Positions 1 through 5,860 of a stretch of 6,021 bases of DNA are shown piece by piece; the stretch's first letter is position 1, and every line of letters starts with the position of its first letter. The position numbers were made by a program, and so were the translations under genes. The DNA is taken from positions 1 to 6,021 of the forward strand of contig CANCXY010000205.1 of the NCBI GenBank assembly GCA_947381875.1. The letters are read 5' to 3'. The notes below the pieces were generated by a model. The model saw only the letters and a program-made list of their open reading frames with translations, did no database searches and had not been told where the DNA came from. The DNA is from an uncultured Clostridia bacterium (lineage in GTDB: Bacteria > Bacillota > Clostridia > Oscillospirales > Ruminococcaceae).

Positions 1-1124
1 CGCTTCTTTGCGTTCCGCTGTTTTTGCATGATGCGATTGGCTTCTGTCCTGCAAGTGTCAGAACAGTATTTGACATCCATTCTCGTGGTCGAGAAAACCT
101 TCCCGCAATTCGCACAGGTGCAATCACGCCGTCTGCTTTCCGCCGCTTGGCGGCAGTAAAATTTAGCCCGACAGTTAGGATGACCGAATTTGGCGTTCGG
201 AATGCCCGCCATGAAGGTTTTCCCGCACTGTTCACAGACTCTTTCAAACGGTGGACTCAGGTTTTCTCCCGCTTTCAGCCTGCGATACCGCTCCCGGCTT
301 CGGATGCGCTCCTTTTGCAGACGTTCCTGCTCTGCGATCTCCTCCGGGGGAGGCTCCGGCACAGGCGCGTCGAACTTGCCGATGAACTTCAAATAGATGT
401 CCACTTCCTGCACCCGATCCCCTGTGGACCTATCCGGGGCGTGGACAACAATCTTGTCAATAAACTCGTTGATCATTGGCGTGGTCAATTCTGAAAAATT
501 TGTGTACTTCTTCGCAAGGTCGAGAAAATGCTCCACATTAGCGGTGTCCTGCTCGAAGCTGCCTAACGCAGATTCACCTTCCGCGATGGACTGCCGGAGC
601 ACTGCCTGCTCTTGTTCGTATCCGGCGAGAAGGGTGTCAAAGCGTTCCTCTCTAATGCGGCCCACCGCATAGGATTCATACAGCTTCTTGATAATGGTGT
701 CCAGTTCCTCAAAGCGCCGCCTATCCTTGTTCAGCTTGCGTTTCAAGTCCTTCGCCGCCTGTGCCTGCTGGACCTCGGACGCTGCCCGAACCTTCTGAAT
801 GAACTCGGTCTCGTTGGAAATGGCGTAAGCGCTGGTGATTTTGATGGTTTCCAGAATCAGCGTTCTCAGCGCCTTGGTGGAGATGTGGTGGTTACTGCAA
901 ACCTTGTCGCGCCGCTGCCCGCCCAGCTTGTAGGCGGAGCACTCATAGGCGTCCGACGGATAGGGCTTGTTCTCATTGCCCCGCGTCCGCTGGTTATACA
1001 TCTTTGCCCCGCAGTCGGCGCAGAACACAAGGCCGGTCAGCGGATTGGCTTCGCCAAGGGTGTCTATCCGACGTGGAGTTCCCCGCAGTTTCTGAACAAG
1101 CTCCCATGTAGCACGGTCTATGAC
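1..1124 (-). pseudogene. Large serine recombinase, C-terminal fragment (zinc beta-ribbon and DUF4368 type), lacking its catalytic domain
   Basis: An uninterrupted minus-strand frame of 374 codons runs from about 1124 off the left edge. Numbering from that point, it reads IDRATWELVQKLRG (residues 2-15), typical of the stretch before the zinc ribbon. A recombinase zinc beta-ribbon follows (CADC at 35-38, further Cys at 62 and 76, then NHHIS). Next come a charged coiled-coil segment (about 110-200) and a DUF4368-like region ending in IYLKFIGKF (about 215-255). The tail has two Cys clusters (about 297-325 and 335-360). Large serine recombinases integrate and excise mobile elements. The roughly 200-residue resolvase domain with the nucleophilic serine should lie upstream, but recognisable homology stops near 1124 and plus-strand coding begins. 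I infer a 5'-truncated remnant. The 3' end lies outside the window, and no credible start or ribosome binding site is visible. Family assignment is firm; DUF4368 is by motif memory. Confidence 0.85.
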
Positions 1125-1126
1125 CG

Positions 1127-1528
1127 GAGCGGGCCTATGCCAAAACAGAGGACAATCTGACAAGGAAACTGGTTGCGGCAGACGCACTTCATGCGGTGGA
1201 ACTCCGCTTAAAGTCGCAGAAGAAACGGGGCAAAAAAATAACCGCCGCAGTCTACAAATATCTTGCAGACTGCGACGGCGCTTGGGGCGAACTTTACTAT
1301 GATTTCAAAGACGGCACAGCGGAGATCATTCTGCTGGCCGAGTGGGATACGATGGTCAGTCATAGGTTTGCTGTGCGGGCGTTTGAGCATCTTCAAAAGG
1401 TTCCTATAACAAAAATGCCAGAGAAACTTATACTGACATTCATAGGGCCTGAACAGCCTTGTTCGAGCGACAAATTGCCGCTCGAACGGATGATAATTGA
1501 TGATTGGAGCAGCCACAATGAAAATTAA
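1127..1528 (+). CDS. Unrecognised protein, 5'-truncated, translationally coupled to a UPF0158 gene
   Basis: The frame is open from the TGA at 1121-1123 to TAA at 1526-1528. No ATG or TTG lies near its beginning. The first in-frame start-type codon is GTG at 1196, without a ribosome binding site, and would give 110 residues. The sequence upstream of it in the same frame (AKTEDNLTRKLVAADALHAV) reads like a normal charged helix, so coding probably extends back to the recombinase junction and the true start was lost. The remainder is basic (KSQKKRGKK), then mixed alpha/beta (GELYYDFKDGTAEIILLAEW), without signal peptide or membrane segment. I do not recognise the family. Its last 11 bases overlap the UPF0158 start, suggesting coupled translation and a shared function. 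It may still be translated from GTG, or may be a decaying remnant. Confidence 0.5.
   Translation, partial: ERAYAKTEDNLTRKLVAADALHAVELRLKSQKKRGKKITAAVYKYLADCDGAWGELYYDFKDGTAEIILLAEWDTMVSHRFAVRAFEHLQKVPITKMPEKLILTFIGPEQPCSSDKLPLERMIIDDWSSHNEN
1461..1487. repeat. Perfect 9-bp inverted repeat, hairpin ahead of the UPF0158 gene
   Basis: GTTCGAGCG (1461-1469) and CGCTCGAAC (1479-1487) are exact reverse complements separated by 9 nt. The dyad lies in the last codons of the upstream gene, 30 nt before the UPF0158 start, without a T-run. It is too close to the start to be an ordinary terminator. It could be an mRNA hairpin affecting coupled translation, a protein binding site, or chance. Confidence 0.5.
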
Positions 1529-1850
1529 ACTGGAGCAGGTAATTGAGGCAATCGAAACCGCCGATGATGCGTTTACTTATTTCTATGACACACAGACCGG
1601 CGAAACGGTTTATTTGCAGGACGAGATCATCACAGGCGAACGTAATGAAGAACTGGAAGAATTGATCGAAAACTCACCGAGAGGCCGGTTTCTACGATTC
1701 CCGACAAAATATGATATTCACGAGTACAGTATTATGGAGAGCTTCGTTGAATCGCTGCCGCCCGGTACAGCCCGGCAAGAGTTGGCTAACGCGATTCGCG
1801 GTAAAGGCGCGTTTCGCCGTTTCAAGAATGGCATCTATTATCACTTCTGA
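1518..1850 (+). CDS. UPF0158 family protein, probably C-terminally truncated
   Basis: The product is a 110-residue acidic soluble protein. ATG at 1518 is chosen because GGAG (1506-1509) sits 8 nt upstream and the start overlaps the previous gene's stop (ATGAAAATTAA). Family hallmarks are an N-terminal helix (KLEQVIEAIETADD), a tyrosine-rich strand with YFYDTQTGETVYL, an acidic stretch, then FPTKYDIHEYSIMESFVESL followed by ELANAIRGKGAFRRFKNGIYYHF. The function of UPF0158 is not established. Members I recall continue past the AFRRFK motif with a Trp/Tyr-rich helix (of the type WYxFRxEAxxxIAIxWCxEN), about 25-35 residues longer. Here a TGA comes eight codons after that motif, and no other frame resumes the pattern. 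I infer that the 3' end was lost by rearrangement or mutation. Family call is good; truncation is likely but made from memory. Confidence 0.75.
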   Translation: MKIKLEQVIEAIETADDAFTYFYDTQTGETVYLQDEIITGERNEELEELIENSPRGRFLRFPTKYDIHEYSIMESFVESLPPGTARQELANAIRGKGAFRRFKNGIYYHF

Positions 1851-1990
1851 CAGCGAGTCAGTTGAACCTTTGCCACAATGTGCAGTTTCGATGCAGACAT
1901 TTTGTGTCCACACCAGATTGTTGCAATCCCTCGGGCAAAGAGGGCTTATGGCAGAAGTGCACTAATTCGCAAAGTCTTTTGCATATAAAA
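1851..1990. other. Intergenic stretch with no supportable gene
   Basis: Between the UPF0158 stop and the terminator I see no ORF with a ribosome binding site or family resemblance on either strand. It contains a minor dyad (CCCTC at 1928-1932 and GAGGG at 1940-1944). It may be sequence brought in at the break that removed the 3' end of the UPF0158 gene. Confidence 0.4.
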
Positions 1991-1993
1991 GGC

Positions 1994-2031
1994 CCTGCGG
2001 TTTCCGGCTATACCGGAAACCGCAGGTTTTT
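1994..2031 (+). terminator. Strong intrinsic terminator, probably bidirectional
   Basis: A perfect 14-bp stem (CCTGCGGTTTCCGG at 1994-2007, CCGGAAACCGCAGG at 2013-2026) with a CTATA loop is followed by TTTTT at 2027-2031. It ends plus-strand transcription from the UPF0158 side. On the minus strand the same hairpin is followed by GCCTTTTATAT, a weaker T-tract, and lies about 75 nt after the FIST stop codon. It can therefore serve both convergent units. Confidence 0.9.
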
Positions 2032-2100
2032 CTTATTGGGTGTAGGCAACCCTCACTATTTCAAACTGCAAGACAACTTTCTCTCAGCAGTCAACAGAAT

Positions 2101-3198
2101 TTATTTGATCACCAATATTGTAGATGTCTCGTTGATATGTCCCAAAAACGCCTCGCCGTTGGTAGAGAACCCAATACTGGGATACCGGCCAAACAGCGCA
2201 CAGTAGGGTTCCACCTGGTCTTCATTCAGGATTTCCAGCGTTCGGTACAGGCAGTTGAAGTTGATTACGCCGGCAGGCTGGTAGGGGATCGCTTCGTCCA
2301 GCGCCTTTTGGGTGTCATCCACAATGTTGCCGATCTTCAGGACGTTGATCTCTGTTCCCTCCGGCAGGCCGCAGTGCAAGGTAATGCCGCTGTCCTGAAT
2401 TTGGTTAAAGGTGCGCACAAAAATCTCGTCTCCAGCCACAACGCCCAGAGGATTGCACACAAAATAGTTCTGGATTTCATTCTGCCCAACGCCCAGCACT
2501 TCCGCATACACCTCGCCGCAGGGCCGGTGGTCAAACTCGTAAAGGATGCGGTTGCGCAGGTCGGATTTCGTCACCGTTAACTTACGTTCCGAGAAAATAT
2601 GGGCGCTCTGGGTCTTCAACACATCGTAGCCGTTGGTCGTCTTTAAAACGGCCAGCACCGCTGCGCCGGTGTAGCTCCGGCCGCCGGCATAGACCAAGGA
2701 CCGGCCACCATCTGCTGCAGAAGAAGAGCCACCTACAAAGAGGAGGTCGGTGGCGGTACCCAAGCAGTCCATGAAGATCTCTTCCACCTTTGCGCTGGAC
2801 TCGAAGAGGACGATGCCAACATATCGCTCAAAATTCGCAAGGATCTCATTCGCGCCGCCGAAATGGCTGTGGATCTCGTTCAGGACGTCCCGCAGGTCCG
2901 GCTCTGCGCCAATATTCTCCACGACCTGCACATACACGTCCTCAACGCTCCCGGCGTCTATCGCCATAATGCTGACAGAGCCGCTGGTGTAGCCGTTATT
3001 GCAGTACTCGCTGTGAGAGGATGAGCCGATAATTTGGCTGTTGGGGAAAGCCGTATGTAGGGCAGCTTCCGGATTCTCATAAATGCTGGAAGCGAAAAAC
3101 AACAGCAGTTTCGGCTGAAAATCCGCCAGGGCTTCTTGTGCCTGCCGGGCTATATCCTGACTGTCACATCCTTTGATGGAAAGCGTTTTAATGGCCAA
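2101..3198 (-). CDS. Stand-alone FIST-domain protein (FIST_N plus FIST_C), putative small-ligand sensor
   Basis: The product is a 365-residue soluble protein without signal peptide or membrane segment. The start is TTG at 3198, with GGCGGGG (3205-3211) 6 nt upstream; no ATG competes. FIST_N spans about residues 28-215 (LLLFFASSIYENPEAAL, the IIGSSSHSEY strand-turn, and a Gly/Ser loop FVGGSSSAADGG at 155-165). FIST_C spans about 225-360, with NYFVCNPLGVV and the characteristic end GFSTNGEAFLGHINETST. FIST is a predicted ligand-binding sensory module, proposed to bind small molecules such as amino acids and often fused to kinase, GGDEF or chemoreceptor output domains. None is fused here: the two FIST halves fill the whole protein, so any output must act in trans. 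The small gene 36 nt upstream on the same strand is the obvious candidate partner. Ligand unknown. Confidence 0.88.
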   Translation of the reverse strand: MAIKTLSIKGCDSQDIARQAQEALADFQPKLLLFFASSIYENPEAALHTAFPNSQIIGSSSHSEYCNNGYTSGSVSIMAIDAGSVEDVYVQVVENIGAEPDLRDVLNEIHSHFGGANEILANFERYVGIVLFESSAKVEEIFMDCLGTATDLLFVGGSSSAADGGRSLVYAGGRSYTGAAVLAVLKTTNGYDVLKTQSAHIFSERKLTVTKSDLRNRILYEFDHRPCGEVYAEVLGVGQNEIQNYFVCNPLGVVAGDEIFVRTFNQIQDSGITLHCGLPEGTEINVLKIGNIVDDTQKALDEAIPYQPAGVINFNCLYRTLEILNEDQVEPYCALFGRYPSIGFSTNGEAFLGHINETSTILVIK

Positions 3199-3204
3199 TG
3201 TTTA

Positions 3205-3211
3205 CCCCGCC
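3205..3211 (-). promoter_or_regulatory. Ribosome binding site that fixes the TTG start of the FIST gene
   Basis: On the minus strand AAGGCGGGG is followed by TAAACA and then TTG. The 6-nt gap and the lack of another in-frame start nearby make TTG at 3198 the best choice. Confidence 0.65.
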
Positions 3212-3234
3212 TTTTCAATAAATTTTGATATATG

Positions 3235-3435
3235 TTAAACGATGACGCCAAATTCCTTGGCAATTTCCCGAACCGTCTGTATAACCGCCAGGTCGTCCGG
3301 AGATACCTCCGTAAACTTATCAACGGCGATTCCCTTCAGATACATCTTGGTCCGTATGGAGTTTGCAATGACCACATTTCCTTTGGCTTTTTGCGTAATG
3401 ACCGTTTGGATCATCCTCTGGATCTGCCCTGCCAA
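3235..3435 (-). CDS. Small conserved-looking protein of unknown function, first gene of the FIST operon
   Basis: The product is 66 residues, from TTG at 3435 to TAA at 3235-3237. The start is set by an ideal ribosome binding site, AGAGGAGGT (3443-3451 on this strand), 8 nt before the TTG. An ATG lies closer (3439) but is out of frame and soon meets a stop. The frame stays open further upstream, but those starts lack a binding site. The protein has an N-terminal helix (GQIQRMIQTVITQKAKGN), a middle rich in small and basic residues (IANSIRTKMYLKGI), and an acidic then helical end (SPDDLAVIQTVREIAKEFGV). There is no Cys, signal peptide or membrane helix. I do not recognise the family. It lies 36 nt ahead of the FIST gene with no terminator between, so cotranscription is expected. 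It could be a signalling adaptor or output partner of the FIST protein; this is inference from position only. Confidence 0.7.
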   Translation of the reverse strand: MAGQIQRMIQTVITQKAKGNVVIANSIRTKMYLKGIAVDKFTEVSPDDLAVIQTVREIAKEFGVIV

Positions 3436-3442
3436 TCCATTT

Positions 3443-3451
3443 ACCTCCTCT
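3443..3451 (-). promoter_or_regulatory. Strong ribosome binding site deciding the small gene's TTG start
   Basis: The minus strand reads AGAGGAGGT, near-complete complementarity to the 16S rRNA 3' end, 8 nt before TTG at 3435. It rules out the longer 89-residue reading that begins near 3504. Confidence 0.75.
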
Positions 3452-3592
3452 CGTGATATTGTGGTTATCCCTTTCGTCAGCCCCACCATCTGGCAGGCCA
3501 GCAAATGTCACAAAGCCAGCGTTTTCCCTCCAATTAAGACCAAAGCCACTCTTCGGCGGAAAACGAACTGAGTAAAATGGACAATATATCTT

Positions 3593-3621
3593 ATATTACC
3601 ATATGTGACCGGCAATAGCAA
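3593..3621 (-). promoter_or_regulatory. Sigma-A promoter of the small gene-FIST operon
   Basis: On the minus strand TTGCTA (3616-3621) and TAATAT (3593-3598) are separated by exactly 17 nt, with TG one base before the -10 box (extended -10, TGGTAATAT). Transcription would start near 3586, leaving a leader of about 150 nt before the small gene. I see no known riboswitch pattern in that leader. Confidence 0.6.
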
Positions 3622-3652
3622 GTATTTTTGGCAAATTTTATAACGGATTTGG

Positions 3653-3682
3653 ACATCCAAACAACGTCGATTGTTTGGATGT
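3653..3682. repeat. Perfect 12-bp inverted repeat with 6-nt loop, possible operator or weak terminator
   Basis: ACATCCAAACAA (3653-3664) and TTGTTTGGATGT (3671-3682) are exact reverse complements around CGTCGA. The dyad lies about 32 bp upstream of the -35 box of the FIST operon promoter, a position suited to an activator or repressor site. On the plus strand only four T follow (3682-3685), so it would be a weak terminator there. It also lies about 37 bp before the ribosome binding site of the nine-codon plus-strand ORF. Confidence 0.6.
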
Positions 3683-3718
3683 TTTCCGGATATTTCCAAC
3701 TTTACAGTGCTGGGGTAC

Positions 3719-3763
3719 AAAGGAGGTAAGGCAATGGACATTGCGATATCGTTTTTAGGATAG
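3719..3763 (+). CDS. Nine-codon ORF MDIAISFLG with ideal ribosome binding site
   Basis: AAAGGAGGT (3719-3727) precedes ATG at 3734, with 7 nt between AGGAGG and the start codon. The frame reads MDIAISFLG and stops at TAG 3761-3763. The signal is as strong as for any gene in the window, yet the product is tiny and hydrophobic. Possible explanations are a leader peptide, the surviving 5' end of a gene lost by deletion, a small peptide gene, or chance. I find no convincing plus-strand promoter, and no gene follows in this orientation. Confidence 0.35.
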   Translation, partial: KGGKAMDIAISFLG

Positions 3764-3781
3764 GACAGCCGCGCGGCAATA

Positions 3782-4585
3782 TTACCATGTCCGCGAACCC
3801 ATCGCGCGGAACTGCGCGACGGTGGGGGCGTGCGAATTCATGCCGCCGTCTATCGTGATGATCTGGCCGCTGACATAAGTGCTTTCGTCGGAACCGAAGA
3901 AGACGCACGCATGGCCGATATCTTCGGGGCAGCCATAGCGGTTCACCTCGATATTGCTCAGGAAGATATCTTTCAGCGCCTGCGGGACGCGCGCTTCGTT
4001 GTCCGGCGTGACGATCAGGCCCGGACGGATGCAGTTGCAGCGGATGTTATCTTTGCCGTATTGCAGCGCCACCGACTGGGTGAGCAGGTCGACGCCCGCT
4101 TTGGCGCTGGCGTAGGCGGTAGAGCCGAGGTCGCCGCCGCAGGACGCCATGGACCCGATATTGATAATAGAGCCGCCGCGTTTGTCTTTGCGCATATGCG
4201 GCAGCGCGCACTTGATAACATAGAACGTGCCGCGCAGGTCGCTCTGGAAAATGGCATCCCACATTTCCAGTGTCAGCTCGTCGACACGGCCATCGCGCAG
4301 GGCGACGTTGGCAGCGTTGTTTACCAGGATGTCGATCGCGCCGTAGGTCTCGACCGTATCGGCAATCAGCGCTTCAATGCTCGCCGGGTCGGTGATGTCC
4401 ATCGTATGGAATGACGCTTTTCCGCCCTCGGCGGTGATGGCGTCTACAACGGCCTGTCCTTTTTCGGCGCGGCGTCCGCAGACGACGACCTGTGCGCCCT
4501 CGGCGGCGTACAGCTTCGCAATGCCCACACCAATGCCACTGGTGGAGCCGGTGACGATGGCAACCTTGCCCTGTAATCTGTTCAT
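3782..4585 (-). CDS. Short-chain dehydrogenase/reductase (classical SDR), substrate unknown
   Basis: The product is a 267-residue cytoplasmic NAD(P)-dependent oxidoreductase with a Rossmann fold. It has the cofactor motif TGSTSGIG (12-19), DI at the adenine-binding turn (63-64), NNAAN (89-93), catalytic Ser145, Tyr158 and Lys162 (YASAK), then RPG (187-189) and DGG (246-248). GRR (37-39) after the second strand favours NADP(H). The position normally held by the active-site Asn of helix 4 is Asp116 (QSDLRGTF), an unusual substitution. About 19 residues follow DGG, longer than in FabG-like enzymes. Length is otherwise normal. Start ATG 4585 is preceded by AAAGGGG about 10 nt away. It resembles FabG, gluconate-5-dehydrogenase and hydroxysteroid dehydrogenase-like SDRs; the sequence does not decide the substrate. 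It has its own promoter and is not linked functionally to aroF by anything I can see. Confidence 0.9.
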   Translation of the reverse strand: MNRLQGKVAIVTGSTSGIGVGIAKLYAAEGAQVVVCGRRAEKGQAVVDAITAEGGKASFHTMDITDPASIEALIADTVETYGAIDILVNNAANVALRDGRVDELTLEMWDAIFQSDLRGTFYVIKCALPHMRKDKRGGSIINIGSMASCGGDLGSTAYASAKAGVDLLTQSVALQYGKDNIRCNCIRPGLIVTPDNEARVPQALKDIFLSNIEVNRYGCPEDIGHACVFFGSDESTYVSGQIITIDGGMNSHAPTVAQFRAMGSRTW

Positions 4586-4665
4586 GGAACATGACCCCTT
4601 TCATTTGTATCCGATTGAGCGGGAAATCCCCGGCAGTCGTCCAGAATTTCCCTGTTCTTCTGCCT

Positions 4666-4694
4666 ATTATAAAAGCTCCCGCCCCGGCTGTCAA
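4666..4694 (-). promoter_or_regulatory. Full-consensus sigma-A promoter of the SDR gene
   Basis: The minus strand reads TTGACA (4689-4694), a 17-nt GC-rich spacer, and TATAAT (4666-4671): both hexamers match consensus exactly. The start of transcription would be near 4659, giving a leader of about 73 nt. GGGAAAT (4621-4627) and ATTTCCC (4646-4652) could pair in that leader, a weak 7-bp hairpin. Confidence 0.88.
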
Positions 4695-4720
4695 GAGTGC
4701 CAATCGAAAAGGGCCAGGAT

Positions 4721-4801
4721 GGGTTTCCAAAGGGGGCTTGCCCCCTTTGGCGGAGTCCAGAGGCAGCGCCTCTGGGCAGGCCTGGGCGGCAGCCCAGCAG
4801 G
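4721..4801 (+). repeat. Composite palindromic intergenic repeat, left copy
   Basis: Three hairpins lie in series. A is CCAAAGGGGG/CCCCCTTTGG (4727-4750, loop CTTG). B is CCAGAGGC/GCCTCTGG (4757-4775, loop AGC). C is CTGGGC/GCCCAG (4782-4797, loop GGCA). The first 60 bp (4721-4780) recur exactly, inverted, at 5962-6021. The repeat ends one base before the aroF stop codon, so it forms the 3' untranslated end of aroF, and begins 26 bp upstream of the SDR -35 box. It has no T-run, so it is not a canonical terminator, though the stems could stabilise the mRNA end or act with Rho. Such REP-like modules are known from other bacteria; the family name here is unknown to me. Confidence 0.9.
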
Positions 4802-4802
4802 C

Positions 4803-5813
4803 TTACATGGACTTCCCAAAGAAAGCAGCCGTAGAGCGCACGCGGGCCATGAGGGCGTCGAACTGGGCGGGGGTGAGGCTTTGCGCGCCGTCGCTTTTGG
4901 CGTGGGGCGGGTCGTTGTGGACTTCGATCATGAGGCCGTCGGCCCCGGCGGCGATGGCGGCGAGGGCCAGCGGCTCCACCATCCATGCGATGCCTGCGGC
5001 ATGGCTGGGGTCGATGACGACAGGCAGGTGTGTTTTACTTTTCAGCATGGGGACGGCGGAGATATCTAAGGTGTTGCGCATGCTGGTTTCAAAGGTGCGG
5101 ATGCCGCGCTCGCACAAAATGACTTTTTCGTTACCGCCCGCCATGATATATTCGGCGCTCATCAAAAATTCTTCCAGCGTGTTGGCAAGCCCGCGCTTGA
5201 GCAGGATGGGCTTGTCCAAATGCCCCAGCTCTTTCAAAAGCTCAAAATTCTGCATGTTGCGCGCGCCCACCTGAATAACGTCGACATCCTCAAACAGCGG
5301 GATATGTTCGGTGTTCATAATCTCGGTGACGATGGGCAGGCCGGTGGCGCTGCGCGCCTCGCGCAGAAGCTCCAGCCCTTCGGCGCGCATGCCCTGGAAG
5401 GAATACGGGGACGTGCGCGGCTTGAACGCGCCGCCGCGCAGGAAAGCCGCGCCGCTCTGCTGCACGTCGCGCGCCACTTCGATAATCTGCGCCTCGCATT
5501 CGACGCTGCATGGCCCGGCCATCACAGCAAAATGCCCGCCGCCGATTTTCCGCCCCGCTGTCTCCACGACCGTGGGTTCTGGATGAAATTTCAGGTTCGC
5601 TTTTTTGTAAGGCTCGCTCACGCGCTTTACGTCCGCGACAAACTGCTGTGCGCGCACATAGTTGATATCCACGTCGCCCGTGTCGCCGACCAGGCCGATC
5701 AGGTGTGTATGCTCGCCCTCAGAATTGTGGATCTGCAACCCCTGCGCCTCAAAATCCGCACAGAGTTTCTGAATCTGTTCCGGCCGCGCCGAATCCTTGA
5801 AAATAATGATCAT
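4803..5813 (-). CDS. aroF: 3-deoxy-7-phosphoheptulonate (DAHP) synthase, type I-beta
   Basis: The enzyme condenses phosphoenolpyruvate with erythrose 4-phosphate to DAHP, the first step of the shikimate pathway to aromatic amino acids, in the cytoplasm. It is 336 residues. An N-terminal ferredoxin-like regulatory domain (about 1-70, MIIIFKDSARPEQIQKL onward) precedes a TIM barrel. Barrel motifs are GPCSVE (100-105), KPRTSPYSFQG (131-141), QVGARNMQNFELLKE (181-195), LLKRG (204-208), CERGIRTFE (234-242), DPSHAAG (268-274) and EVHNDP (297-302). Predicted metal ligands are Cys102, His271, Glu297 and Asp308, by family pattern; all are present. The N-terminal domain in this subfamily (for example Thermotoga maritima) mediates feedback inhibition by aromatic amino acids. 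Start ATG 5813 has AAGGG 9 nt upstream and a promoter about 50 bp away. The leader is about 40 nt, too short for a T-box or attenuator, so control is probably allosteric. No other aromatic gene is visible nearby. Confidence 0.97.
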   Translation of the reverse strand: MIIIFKDSARPEQIQKLCADFEAQGLQIHNSEGEHTHLIGLVGDTGDVDINYVRAQQFVADVKRVSEPYKKANLKFHPEPTVVETAGRKIGGGHFAVMAGPCSVECEAQIIEVARDVQQSGAAFLRGGAFKPRTSPYSFQGMRAEGLELLREARSATGLPIVTEIMNTEHIPLFEDVDVIQVGARNMQNFELLKELGHLDKPILLKRGLANTLEEFLMSAEYIMAGGNEKVILCERGIRTFETSMRNTLDISAVPMLKSKTHLPVVIDPSHAAGIAWMVEPLALAAIAAGADGLMIEVHNDPPHAKSDGAQSLTPAQFDALMARVRSTAAFFGKSM

Positions 5814-5860
5814 ATCTGCTTTCCCTTCCTCTTTTACGCTCTATTGTGGCCGCCAGAAAA

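Larger units (their letters stand above)
3436..3781. other. Intergenic region between the SDR gene and the FIST operon
   Basis: This stretch of about 345 bp carries no long gene. It holds the FIST operon leader and promoter, the 12-bp inverted repeat, and the nine-codon ORF. I see no clear intrinsic terminator for the SDR gene: only a short GC palindrome GCCGCGCGGC (3768-3777) follows its stop, without a T-run. Confidence 0.6.

Noticed and set aside
24..1160. Several plus-strand ORFs across the recombinase (24-494, 190-396, 397-672, 612-1160)
   Set aside because: They lie opposite a continuous, motif-bearing recombinase frame, lack ribosome binding sites and resemble no family.
1208..1516. 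Minus-strand 102-residue ORF opposite the unknown gene
   Set aside because: It has no binding site and no family features, and the plus-strand frame is coupled to the UPF0158 gene.
1692..2206. ORFs around the intergenic stretch and terminator (1692-1913 minus, 1711-1965 plus, 1862-2206 plus)
   Set aside because: They overlap the UPF0158 gene, or read through the terminator hairpin into the antisense of the FIST gene; no start signals.
3436..3504. Longer 89-residue version of the small gene
   Set aside because: The ideal ribosome binding site inside this extension points to the TTG at 3435; upstream starts have none.
3436..3590. Cyclic-di-GMP or other riboswitch in the FIST operon leader
   Set aside because: I could not find the conserved core sequences of any riboswitch I know.
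3508..3741. Minus-strand 77-residue ORF upstream of the small gene
   Set aside because: It runs through the inverted repeat and the promoter, has no binding site and shows no protein-like pattern.
3830..5274. Long plus-strand ORFs opposite the SDR and aroF genes (3830-4414, 4377-5069, 4591-5274)
   Set aside because: They are antisense shadows produced by GC-rich codon use; the minus-strand genes have complete catalytic motifs.
5814..5860. T-box or leader attenuator controlling aroF
   Set aside because: The predicted leader is only about 40 nt and has no specifier, T-box motif or terminator hairpin.
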